Below are positions 1 to 11,289 of a stretch of DNA of 64,000 nucleotides, piece by piece. Numbering within the stretch: the first letter of the stretch is position 1; each line of letters opens with the position of its first letter. The notes under the pieces are model-generated. The model was not told the origin of the DNA and made no database searches. It was given only the letters and a program-made list of their open reading frames with translations. The position numbers and the translations under genes are program-made. This stretch comes from Impatiens glandulifera (taxonomy: Eukaryota > Streptophyta > Magnoliopsida > Ericales > Balsaminaceae): the NCBI RefSeq assembly GCF_907164915.1, contig NC_061862.1, positions 121,671,533 to 121,735,532 of the forward strand, in the 5' to 3' direction.

Positions 1-2430
1 CACATCTAACACGTTTTTAATATTTTTAACACGTTTTACTTATAACATGTTTTTCACATGTTTAACACGTTTTTCACACGTTTAACACGTTTTTCATACG
101 TTTAACACGTTTTTCACACGTTTTCACATTTTGACACGTTTTCACGTTTTTCACACGTTTAACACGTTTTCACGTTTTTGACACGTTTAACACGTTTTTG
201 ACATGTTTAACACATTTTCACACTAATAACACGTTTTTCACGTTTTGTCACGTTAAACACGTTTTTGACATGTTTAATACGTTTAACGCGTTTTTGACAA
301 GTTTAACACGTTTTTTTACGTTTTTGGCACGTTTAACACGTTTTTAACATATATAACAGGTTAACACGTTTTTTATAAGTTTTACACGATTTTCACGTTT
401 TTGGCACGTTTAACACGTTTTAAACATATTTAATACGTTTTTGATTAGTTTAACACGATTTTCACGTTTTTGGCACGTTTAACACGTTTTTGACATTTTA
501 ACACGTTTTTGATATGTTTAACACGTTTTTGATATGTTTAACACGTTTAACACGTTTTTAATATCTTTATCACCTTTTCACACTTAAAACATGTTTTTCA
601 CACGTTTAACATTTTTTACGTTTTTTGCACGTTTAACAAGTTTTTAACATGTTTAACACGTTTTCGACATGTTTAACACGTTTTCATACTAATAACATGT
701 TTTTGTCACGTTTAACACGTTTTTGACATGTTTAATACGTTTAACGCGTTTTTGACAAATATAACACGTTTTTTTACGTTTTTGGCACGTTTAACACATT
801 TTTAACATAACTAACACGTTAACACGTTATCGATAAGTTTAACACAATTTTCATGTTTATGGCACGTTTAACACGTTTTTAACATTTTAACACGTTTTTG
901 ATACGTTTAGCACGTGTTTCACACATTCAATATGTTTTTTTACGTTTTTGGTATGTTAAACACGTTTTTGACATATTTGACACGTTTTTCACACATTAAC
1001 ACGTTTTTCACATTTTGGTACGTTTAATACGTTTTTGATATATTTAACATATTTTTCACGTTTTTCACATTCTTAACACGTTTAACATGTTTGTAACATG
1101 TTTAATACGTTTGTAACATGTTTAACACATTTTTCACGTTTTTGGCACGTTTAACACGTTTTTGACATTTTAACACGTTTTACACATTTAACATATTTTT
1201 GACATGTTTAACATATTTTTTTGCACGTTAACATGTTTTGATAAGTTTTAACACGTTTTTGTCACGTTTAACACATTTTGGGCATTTTTGACACGTTTAA
1301 TATGTTTTTCACACGTTTGACATTAAACGTGTGAAAACGTATTAAACGTGTCAAAAATGTGAAAAACATGTTAAACGTGTCAAAAACGTGTTAAACGTGT
1401 CAAAAACGTGTTAAACGTATCAAAATGTGCCAAAAACGAGGAAAACGTGTTAAACGTGCCAAAAAAGTGGAATATGTGTCAAAACGTGTTAAACGTGCCA
1501 AAAACGTGTGAAAACGTGTTAAACATGTTACAAACGTGTTAAACGTGTTAATAATGTGAAAAACGTGAAAAACATGTTAAAATGTCAAAACGTGTTAAAC
1601 GTGCCAAAAATGTGTCAAAATGTGTTAAATATGTCGTAATCGTGAAAAATGTGTCAAACGTGTTAAAAATTTGTTAAACATGGCAAAACATGAAAATAGT
1701 GTCCAACGTGTCAAATGTGTTAAACGTGTTGAATGTGTGAAAAACGTATTAAACGTGTCAAAAACGTATTAAACGTGTCGAAAACGTTAAAAACAACGTC
1801 TCAAAACGTGTTAAACGTGTTAAACGTGTCAAAACGTGTTAAACGTGTCAAAACGTGTTAAACGTGTCAAAAATGTGAAAAACGTGTGAAACGTGTCAAT
1901 AATGTGAAAAACGTATTAAACGTGTCGAAAACGTGTTAAACGTGTCAAAACGTGTCAAAAATGTGGAAAACGTGTTAAACGTGTCAAAACGTGCCAAAAA
2001 CGTGAAAACGTGTGAAACATGTCAAAAATGTGAAAAATATGTTAAACGTGTCAAAACGTGTTAAACGTGTCAAAACGTGCCAAAAACGTGTTAAACGTGT
2101 CAAAACGTGCCAAAAACGTGAAAACGTGTGAAACATGTCAAAAATGTGAAAAATATGTTAAACGTGTCAAAACGTGCCAAAAATGTGTCAAAATGTGTTA
2201 AACATGTCGAAAACGTGAAAAAACGTGTCAAAATGTGTTAAACGTGTTAAAAACGTGTTAAACATGCCAAAAACATGAAAAAACGTGTTCAACGTGTCAA
2301 AAATGTGTTAAATGTGCCAAAAACGTGTTAAATGTGTCAAAAACGTGTTAAACGTGTTAAAAACGTATTAAAAATGTTAAAAACGTGAAAAAACGTGTTA
2401 AACGAATAATAATGTGTTAAATGAGTCAAA
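1..2430. repeat. Palindromic ACACGTTT minisatellite array
   Basis: A short degenerate unit built from TTTAACACGTTTTTGACACG runs through the whole stretch. Up to about 1323 it reads in the TTTAACACG orientation. From about 1324 to 2420 the same unit reads as its reverse complement (AAACGTGTTAAACGTGTC). The array is therefore two opposed arms of about 1.3 and 1.1 kb meeting near 1323, a potential giant hairpin. There is no coding sequence. The array leads directly into a hAT-like terminus at 2611, so it is probably the inside of a non-autonomous transposon whose other end lies left of the window. Confidence 0.9.
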
Positions 2431-2449
2431 TAAATGTTAAATAAAAAAA

Positions 2450-2611
2450 TAAAAATAAAATAATTTGGGTTACCCAACCCATACTCAACCCAACCCATAC
2501 CCAACCCATATTAGTAAATAATATGGGTTGAATTATGGGTTGGGTAAATTTAATTTGGGTTGAATATGGGTTGGGTAATACGGGTTGGGTTTACCCGTTT
2601 GCTCACCCCTA
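2450..2611. mobile_element. hAT-like terminal/subterminal region (right end)
   Basis: Dense subterminal TACCCAACCC / GGGTTGGGTA motifs occur in both orientations and end in GTTTGCTCACCCCTA at 2611. Plant hAT elements commonly start TAGGGGTG and end CACCCCTA, with short repeated subterminal motifs. The following 8 bases (CTCCCTCC, 2612-2619) would be the target duplication, but the matching left copy is outside the window and cannot be checked. Placing the minisatellite and this terminus in one element is inference. Confidence 0.55.
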
Positions 2612-2619
2612 CTCCCTCC

Positions 2620-3520
2620 AGATAGCTACCTTGAATTACCTACAAATATACATATTTACACCTTTTGGTACCCACATTTAATTGGGTCCACAGTTCATTA
2701 GGATCCATATTTGGATTATTTTGATGGATTTCCTATTTTGTGTTGTTACTAAAGAAAAATAATTTTGTTTGGCAGACTTCTTTCTATCAGCTGTTAATTC
2801 TTTAACTTTAGAGGATGGTGTTGAAAACTTCTTGACTTTTTGTCAAGTTTTTGCTTGTCAGACTTGATGGCTACCCTCTTCATGAGCTTCAGCCAGCTTA
2901 AAGTTGGCTTCACATAAATGATCTCATCCTTTGAAGTTAAATTATCACAGCTTGGATCAGTTCTACTATTAACTAAATGTCCCTTGACAAAGCTTACGGT
3001 CTTAAGCTCTCTTTTTACTAGGTTCAACTTCTTATTGGACTTGTCTGAGTTGCCATAGTCAAATCTTAAACCGGATTTGCATTCAGCAGGTCTCAACTGA
3101 TTAATTAGTTTTCTGATGGCATCCAGAAACTTCGTTCAGGAACTGACCACATAGGTCAATCTTTCGTTTTTAGACGAAAGATTTTGAATATTTTTCATGA
3201 GCTTCTCATTCTTAAATGAGAGCTCAGCCATTTTCACAACTTCTTGATCATTATTTTGAGATGAAGGAGGGTTATCAGATGTGTTTTTCAAATTCAGTTC
3301 ATTAAAAAATCTGATAACTTCGTATACTCAATGATCATGTCATTAAGTGCAGTGGTTAAATCATCTCGTGTGAACTCATCTGAGGAGAAATCAAATACCT
3401 CAGAGTCGTCATCTATCATAAAGCATTTGACTCCTTCATAGTCGCTGCACTTGAAGAGTAGTCGTTTGAGTCACTCTCGGACCATTTGCCTTTCTTAAGA
3501 CTATAGAGAGGTTCTAAATA
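2620..3520 (-). pseudogene. Decayed Copia gag fragment
   Basis: Minus-strand reading gives pieces (for example 3096-2794) that match the gag ORFs at 40501-41547: the stretch with SKDEIIYVKP and SWLK, and further down (2730-2640) the degenerate equivalent of the KIIKVW...GLISHGP region. Upstream (3400-3520) the acidic serine-rich KGKWSESDSND motif is present. Frameshifts and stops break it everywhere. Just upstream on the minus strand lies an LTR-like remnant with no primer-binding site visible between them, so an internal deletion is likely. Confidence 0.7.
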
Positions 3521-4930
3521 TAGTTGGCAACTTAAGACTTTCAATTCGATTTTAATCCTGTTAGAGATTAAGAATTTGTTTATGTTCTTCAAAAATCTAC
3601 GCAAGCTCTTGAACAGAATCAATTGCAGAAATGCTTGCTCGATTTGAAGCGGCACATAAAAGATTGAACAATGTAGAAAGGTAATTAACACATGAAGTTT
3701 TATGGATGTTTAGAGATGAAACTCCTACGTCACCCCTTCTTTTGTTTCCAAAAAATTTTTCACTAGAAGACATTGATTTATATAGACACTACACAAATCC
3801 GGTCAGACACACAGGACTTAACAAATGCATGTTTCTGAACTGCTAGCTAACACTCTATTGAACAGTCAAACCCTATTCAACTTACAATACTTAAATTTCA
3901 CACATAAAGAACAGTAGATGAATTACAGAATGATCTTAGAGCGAGAGTAATCACAACGATTAGTAATTCTTAATTCGTGCAAGGTGTTAATGAGAGAGAC
4001 CGAGATTGCAACTAAGCCCGAGAGCGATTCGTCGTTGTTCTTAGATCACTTTTTATAAAGAAGTGTACCAACGGTCGAATCTTCCTTTTGAACACATGTC
4101 ATCTATCTGTTGGACGCACGCTAGGAGTACAAGATCGTACATTAAAGTTTATGCATTTGATCGTGGCGTGTCGGATCGTACTTCAGAATATTCAAAAGAA
4201 TGTGGTGTACGGGACAGTACAAAACGTAGGTTGGAGAAATATTTAAATACGTGGTAGACAAGCAGTTATAGCGTGTTAAGATATCTTGGTAGATGACTGA
4301 TGATGAATATTGTTGATTGCCAAGATGATGAGTTGAGTAGTTAATTAGATGCTTCTTCATACGAAAATTGAAGCAAGATGTTTGCACGCGCACTTCTTTA
4401 GACAATTTGTGTGTTGAAGTTGGACGATATTTACTCGCGCACTTCTTTAGACAATCAATCTTATGAAGTTAGACGACGTCTGCTCGCGCACTTCTTCAGA
4501 CAACCCGTCTATAGAAGTTGGACAACGTCTACTCTCGCACTTCTTCAAACAACCTGTCTGATGAAGTTAGACTACGTCTGCTCGCACACTTCTTCAGAGA
4601 ACCCATCTGATGAAGTTATACTACGTCTGCTCACGCACTTCTTCAGACAACCCGTCTGATAAAGTTAGACTACGTCTGCTCGCGCACTTCTTTAGACAAC
4701 CCGTTTGATGAAGTTAGACTACGTCTGCTCGCGCACTTCTTCAGACAACCTGTCTGATGAAGTTTGAGTATGTTTGCTCGCCCACTTCTTCAGACAACCC
4801 GTTTGATGAAGTTAGACGACGTCCAATTGCGCTTTCTTCAGACTGCATCTAAAGACATACGTCTTTTGAACTGTACCTGCGCAAAGACAATTTACACAAC
4901 TTAATTTTGTTCGCAACACATCATTGAAAC
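3521..4930 (-). mobile_element. Copia LTR remnant with internal VNTR
   Basis: On the minus strand this carries the signature shared by every Copia LTR in the window: GGGGTGACGTAGGAGTTT followed by ATCCATAAAA (plus-strand 3700-3745). It is the reverse-complement counterpart of 29923-31000. Its U3-like part contains the 49-bp tandem repeat at 4378-4870. The outer end cannot be fixed. Short readable frames such as 4063-4257 and 4411-4659 lie inside this repeat-rich LTR and are not treated as genes. Confidence 0.6.
4378..4870. repeat. 49-bp tandem repeat in LTR
   Basis: About ten head-to-tail copies of a ~49-bp unit with core CGCGCACTTCTTCAGACAAC, followed by CCGTCTGATGAAGTTAGAC and TACGTCTG. 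A shorter block of the same unit, inverted, is at 29923-30120. ACTTCTTCAGAC and GTCTGATGAAGT within each unit are imperfect inverted repeats, so each unit could fold. Confidence 0.85.
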
Positions 4931-6346
4931 TAGGTCGTAATGATTTAAACTTATTCACTTAAGTTTATTAAAATAATTTCCTTAATTAATTATTTCTCTT
5001 TTAATTAATTTTCCATTTTCTTTATTTAACTTAATCTAACTAAACTCACTCGAAACAGGAAATCGAATAAAATAAGCGAGACGTTTGAAATAGGCTGAAT
5101 ATTTAGATTTAGATAACTACTTATTTTTATAGTTCTCCACCAACTTGAAATACTAATGAATAAAAAATTTATAATACAACTTTTTCATAAAGTGTCAAAA
5201 ATTACAACTAGCATAATTCTTTCCATCAAAGTTGTTTCCTAGGGAACATATTACAAAAGTAAGGCTAGCATAATTTCCATCAAAGTTGTTTCCTAGGGAA
5301 CATATTACAAAAGTAAGGCTGTGATGTTGCGAATATGTAATCTAAAAAAATGTAATACCAATACAATTTTCCACGGGTCACTATATTAATAAAACATGTA
5401 CAACATGGTTATAAAATTGAAAAATTAATTATTTTAGATATAAAATAAAAGATTATTTTTAATGAAAGACTTTTGAGATGCAATTTATCCTTTCTAAATA
5501 GAAGTAACAATAGAAGTTGATTTTCAAACTAATTCAAAAATAAGTTCGATGGTTACGGTATTAATAACGTTAAAGTTACATATTCAAGACTTTGCAATGT
5601 ACATTTTTTATTTTTTATTATTAGAAGTCGATGTAACAACTATTTTATGATAAAGGTAAACATTAATCAATCTAATAACATTAAAAATATGACATTCACT
5701 TGGCTATTTAAAACATACAAAACTATAAAAACCTTTTATGATAAATTAGGTTATTAACATTGGAGTTGGCTAAATCTCACCATCTATACAATCTATAAAT
5801 CAGTATAATCTACAACTATAACCCAAATGTGGATAATTCTATCCATTTTGCACCCAAACTATCCATAGTTTCATCCAATGAAATGCATCAAAACAAATAA
5901 AAGAGAGTACATCCATTTAAAACAAAACAAATATTTCTTGAAGAAATGAATCATAGAGATAAATGTCTGCCCACACGTATGAAGAAGTAGAAAGTTACTT
6001 TAAATATGTAGATTTGTCATTTGTGAAGAATTAAAATTTTGTTTATCATTTGAACATTAATCCAATTAACATTTATTTATAAAAATAATGAAAATACAAA
6101 TTAATTTTAGTGTTACAACAGTAAATAATACCTAAATAGGAAACATTGTAAATTAACACATATTTCTCATAGAAGTGAAAAGTATAAATCGATAAGCAAA
6201 CAAACAAGAATACCAAATCTTTATAAGAAATGTTTAACCAATATTGAAATTGGATTCAAATAAAATGTTTCTAATAGAATAAAGAGCACTAAAAGTAATA
6301 TCAACTTTCCCAACACAACAAATGAAACTCAAAAGTTCTCACCAAC
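4931..6346. other. Gene-free AT-rich stretch with a 55-bp tandem duplication
   Basis: No coding region is supported. At 5208-5318 a ~55-bp segment (CTAGCATAATT...AAAAGTAAGG) is present twice in tandem, differing by a 2-bp indel. The rest is AT-rich intergenic-type sequence. Confidence 0.6.
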
Positions 6347-6700
6347 TCAAAAACATGTAGAAAGTTGATTAAACAATAGGATATGGTTTATACATTCTCC
6401 AATGGATAAGTTGTCGCTACATGTTGCACAATTATCTTGTGTATCAGAAAACATGTCTTTTGCTAAGAGACAATAAAACATGTATTTTCCTTTGCTAGGA
6501 GACTTTGTCTGTGAGGACATATATATAATGAAATGGATCACAAAATAATGTACATGTCTCAGTTTCTGTTCAGAAGATATACAATGATGAAGATAAACTT
6601 GACTTGAATATTCATCAACCAAACTAGTTAAATTGAATACATACATTACTGAAATGTTTTGTTTGAAGTTGCTCAAATTGAGGTTTATAGTATTAAACAC
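6347..6700 (-). other. Unrecognised 117-codon open frame, repeated elsewhere
   Basis: An open frame of 117 residues with mixed composition and several Cys residues near the C terminus (DNCATCSDN). No family is recognised. Its first third (plus-strand ~6568-6668) is present in inverted orientation at 29824-29922, next to the assembly gap, with about 90% visible identity. The sequence is therefore part of a duplicated or repetitive segment. Without splice or expression data it may be a chance frame or an exon of a decayed element gene. Confidence 0.25.
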
Positions 6701-7390
6701 TTTCCATTTCCATTGAAGAATAATTGTTCAGTTGTATAGACTTATACCATGTAGATCAATAAGCTCAATTCATAAACAAAAACTTAATTATGCAAATTAT
6801 GAAAAAAGACTATCACAGATTCAATATCAAAGTACTTGCAAGAGTATTCTTGCAATGATTACACTTGAAGCATGATTTGTAATAAGGAATTCCATCTGTA
6901 GACAAAGGTTTATGCTCATGAAGAAGAAAGCCATAGAAACCTTACATATCTGTCTCTAGATTTACTAGAGAGATCCAATACAATAAAACCTCTTGATCCT
7001 TATGCATTCATTTCTAGATCTGAGCGAGGTTGTAGTGCTAGTGAGATAAGGATAGGTGATCCAGCGATAGGGATGAATGAATACTCACAAAGCTTCTATC
7101 CTCCCCGCGTTGGTTTAGATGTTGAAAACTCTCATTGTAAGTAGTCGCTACTCGCTAATTTGAAAAAATGATGCGCAGTTAGGGTTTAATGTTAAATTTT
7201 TATGTAAAATTTAAATAAATAATATTTGGCATTAACAAAAATAAAGAATCATGTCCTCTTTACCAAAACTCTGTCCCCGCCCTTCTCCGTTGTAACGATC
7301 CGCCCAACCCTCTCCGTCGCAACATGTTGATATGAACTATTTAGGTCATTTATAAAAGTCATTATTTAGTATAAATAGTTGTTCAATAGT
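6701..7390. other. No gene seen
   Basis: Mixed-composition sequence with stops in all frames. No family motif, RNA gene or transposon terminus is recognised. Confidence 0.5.
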
Positions 7391-7855
7391 TTTCATTGGT
7401 TTCTAAGAAAGGTACAAGACAAATTATAAGGCTTCTAGGTCTAATCTGTTTATGAACTAATCTCGGTCCAATTAACTAACTTTCTGTTATATGTTTGACT
7501 GGTAGTATTTTTTTTGAAGTATGTTTCTTTGTATAGTATTTGTCGATAATTTTTACTTGTCGGGTTTGAATATTTTCAGGTGCTGCTGTTGTGGCTGCAA
7601 TTAAATTTTCAACCAGACTAAAACTAATTGTACTATTAATCTCTTTTATTTTCATTGGTTTATAAAAAGGTTAGTAGACAAATTATAAGTCTTTTAGGTC
7701 TAATTTGTTTATGTACTACTCTCTTTTATTTTTATTTTTATTTTTATTTTTATTTTTATTTTTATTGTAACTTGTTCTAACTTTTTATTATATGTTTGAT
7801 TGGTATTATGTTCTTAAGTATGTTTCTTGGTATAGTATTTATCAATTATTTTGAA
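7391..7855. repeat. Imperfect direct duplication of ~160-200 bp
   Basis: 7391-7555 and 7652-7855 share the order TTTCATTGGTTT..., ACAAATTATAAG, TTAGGTCTAAT, TATATGTTTGA and GTATGTTTCTT..GTATAGTATTT. The second copy is expanded by a (TTTTTA)n microsatellite at ~7730-7766. The first copy continues into a segment (7516-7616) that recurs inverted at 10957-11077. Confidence 0.6.
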
Positions 7856-8460
7856 ATTTATGTATGATAGATATATTGTTTGGTAAGCAATACTAATTAT
7901 AACTGATATAGGTATAAGTTGTAAGAACTATAAATTGTACGGAGATATAAGATGTATAAATTTTATAGGTTATTGATGTTTGGTTGAGAATATAAAATAT
8001 GTATAAATTATATAAGTTTTATTATTTTGTGTTTGGTTGGTGGTATAAGAAAGTTGTAATAAGTGTATGAGACTATTTTATCCTTATATTTTTATAAATT
8101 ATTTTTAATTATTTTATATTTATCTTAAAGATAGTTTTAATTATTAATTATATTAAATTAATATAAACAATATTAATTAGATAATACTATTATACAGTTT
8201 ACATTATTTTATATATGATTTTTTCTAATTTAACTTATATAGTTATATAAATAAAACTTATATATTAATTAATATTTAATAATTATATTTAAAATTTATG
8301 TATTATTATAAATATTTTTATATTTAAAAAAATATTAATTCTTTGTATAAAATAAAATATTTATAATAATAATTTTATAAAATAATATTGTAATTATAAT
8401 GGTATAATTGTTTTTTATTAATGTTATTATTTAAATTAGAAAATTAAATATAGTTAAATA

Positions 8461-8665
8461 TAGGGGTGAGAAAAATTACCGATATTATAGGTATATCGAG
8501 AATAATGTACCTTAATATATCGAAAATATCGATTTTTAAGATATACCGAAAAAATGTAATGTATGGTACCATACCGAAATTATTAGTATGATAAATGTAT
8601 GAGATTTTAAAATTTTTGGTATATCGAGATATATCGAAATACCGAAATAGTATTTATAAATTAAA

Positions 8666-8712
<47 letters not shown>

Positions 8713-9093
8713 CTTATAAAGAATTAATTAAATAAATTTAATATTAATTTAATTATAGAAATATAATTTTTATTTTTTTGAATAATATCAAAATATAATT
8801 ATACTAAAATATTATTCAATATGCAATCTCTACCTTACCGATGAGATTTTTTTTAATTTAATATGTTTTTTTGATATCAAATGTATAATACCGGTATCGT
8901 ACCAAAATTAAGTTATACCGAAATCAAGGTAAGGTAAATGTATGAACTTTTGTATACCGAAATGAAATTATATCAAAATCAAGGTACACCAAAATTAAGG
9001 TAAAGTAATATATGAATTTTTTGTATGTCAAAATTTTTGGTAAGGTATAAGGTATTGATTAAACATTAAGGTATACCGTAATGATCCACCCTA
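8461..9093. mobile_element. Complete non-autonomous hAT MITE, 633 bp
   Basis: It begins TAGGGGTGAG and ends CCACCCTA, the hAT terminal signature. Perfect 8-bp target duplications GTTAAATA lie at 8453-8460 and 9094-9101, as expected for hAT insertion. Subterminal TATACCGAAAT / ATATCGG motifs are repeated in both orientations. A (TA)n microsatellite at ~8671-8709 lies inside. There is no coding capacity. Confidence 0.88.
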
Positions 9094-9508
9094 GTTAAAT
9101 ATAAATTAATATTTAGTTATTGTTTTTATTAATATTATTATATTTTGAATATAATCAAAAAAATTAAAATTTGAATAATTTTATAAAATTAAAGGATAAA
9201 ATAGGAGTATTAAATTTTATAAAATTTTATAAAAAAATAAGAGTAGGTATTATCTTATACCATTTTCAAAGTATAAATTATACATAAATAATATTCTATA
9301 ACTTCAGTTATGTACCCCATAATAAACTTAGCCAATATAGGTTTGGAAATTCATCTCAATTGGTTTGGGGTGTATTGAATTGGGATTCAATTAGTTGTTA
9401 TAAGAGATAATTTTGTTAGAGGCTATAACCCACCTATGTACTTATCTATGTACTTATGAATAAATATTGATATTAATCATTCTCTTCTCATGCATATTTA
9501 TTCACATC

Positions 9509-9511
<3 letters not shown>

Positions 9512-9556
<45 letters not shown>
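9512..9556. repeat. (TA)n microsatellite
   Basis: About 22 uninterrupted TA repeats. Similar shorter tracts occur at 8671-8709 and 32759-32789. Confidence 0.95.
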
Positions 9557-9563
<7 letters not shown>

Positions 9564-9679
9564 GTCTTTATATATATGGTCAAATATCTGGAAAGCTTTA
9601 TAAATTGAGAAAAAAACACCATCCAAATGTATAAAAGTATTTGGATAAATATGTCAAATGCACAATCAATGATGATTGG

Positions 9680-10580
9680 TTGATCATTTAGAAGCTAAAG
9701 TCTTTGTCATTTCTGCATCTTGGTCGGTAAAAATGGTTGTGGATTTTTTCCACCCATAGCTACAACAAATGTATCAAACAATCATTCAAACTTCAAAGAA
9801 TTTTCATCATACATTAAAGCAACACCAAAACAATTGATTCCTTATGGTGATTAACAACTAGCAACAACACAAATGAACGATGATCCTCATTGTTCTTTCT
9901 GTAGGTTGTATCAAAATAAACATCTCCAAAATTACCATAATTCACTCTCATTCTTGCATTAGAACAAATATTATTAGTTATCAAACAATCTTCATGAACT
10001 TGAATAACATAAAAAAAAATGTTATCATCAGACTATTATTTTTGAAAATATTCTAAAACACCTCATGTGTTCTTAATTATCATACTTGTTCTTTTTGAAC
10101 ACATGTAATTTTTATAATCTTATCTTGCCATAAGATCATGATTTGTTTAGGGGGATTCTGATAATACTTGTCATCTCAATCTGTATTTTTGCCGATAATG
10201 ATAGTTTTCTATGACTTTTATGTATGTGCGTTTTGTTTGGACTTGAAAGATGATGATTATGATCTTTTACAAATTGCACCACAATAAATCTTTATTTAAG
10301 CCTCACAACAAAACATTATTTTAGGCTGATTATTTTTAATATAATAACTCATTTATCTTTTTCTCTCTTATCTTGAGATCTATAACAGAAGACCCTAGAT
10401 ATTCTACCTAAATCATCAAAATGACTACTAGACATTTTACCCAAATCATCAATATGACTACTAGATATTCTTATTCAAAAACCGACCCACTTAGCATATG
10501 CCAATAAAAGTCATAAACTTTTTTCCAGTCTCAAACTCCATTTCTAATTGTGGTGCAAATTTTTCTATGCAAAATGAATC
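9680..10580 (-). pseudogene. FAR1/FHY3-type (MULE-derived) gene relic
   Basis: Minus-strand conceptual translation gives pieces in the right order for a FAR1-related protein. Near 10570-10480 is PQLEMEFETGKKF, like the start of the FAR1 DNA-binding domain. Near 9970-9690 are NYGNFGDVYFDTTYR, then VNHHKESI, then KFEWLFDTFVVAMGG, matching the transposase-like core (GDV..FDTTY, FVGVNHH, W.F..WL.AM). Stops and frameshifts separate the pieces. FAR1 proteins are Mutator-transposase-derived transcription factors; a decayed Mutator transposase is the alternative. Confidence 0.65.
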
Positions 10581-10956
10581 ATTTTTATTCAAATCTATAT
10601 TAATCCCTAATAACAATGAATAAGTTCACTTAAAATATTGTAAATTGACAAATTAAACTCAACAATATTAATATCTATCAATTGTAGACGAATTTTAATA
10701 TTATATTTTAACCTTGGTTGATAACATAAAAATCATTTTCTCTATCATCTTCCTTTGTTTCGAAACACAATCGTCGACAACTCGTAAATTCACCCTCCAT
10801 AAAAGAGATATTTTATTGTTAAGGGAAGACCACCTATTATGAAAAAAAATTCATTCAAAAGACTACGTAATTAATTGCCAGAAAATAAAAACAAATGAAA
10901 AGTGGATAAAAAGAACCTACCACAATTAGTTTAGAATCCTTTTGCAAATTTAATTG

Positions 10957-11077
10957 CATCCACAACCGCAACAGCAACACCAAAAGATATACCCACATAT
11001 AATACATAAATCTCACAAATTCAAACTGAAAAATAAAGATAATCGACAAATACTATACAAAAAAACATACTTACGGA
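10957..11077 (-). repeat. Inverted copy of 7516-7616
   Basis: Read on the minus strand this resembles 7516-7616: GTATGTTTTTTTGTATAGTATTTGTCGA, then a TTTGAAT-containing spacer, then GTTGCTGTTGCGGTTGTGG and ATGCAATTAAATTT. The two copies face each other across ~3.3 kb containing the FAR1-like relic and the hAT MITE. They could be decayed termini or 5' leader pieces of a larger element. Confidence 0.5.
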
Positions 11078-11289
11078 ATTATAATAGGGATTTCAAACTC
11101 TAACTCTCACTATTTGTTCTGGGTTTTAGTCTCACACTCTTTTCTCGTTTACAATATATATATATACTTTTAGAATTCATAATTATAGTAATGATCATGT
11201 GATATCTTTAACATCTCCACCATGATATGATATCATGGATATTTAGTTGACATTTCTATAATAATACGATTTGATTGACATATTCACCA

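Noticed and set aside
1..2430. CRISPR-like array
   Set aside because: Units are degenerate with no constant repeat/unique spacer pattern, orientation flips, and the genome is plant nuclear.
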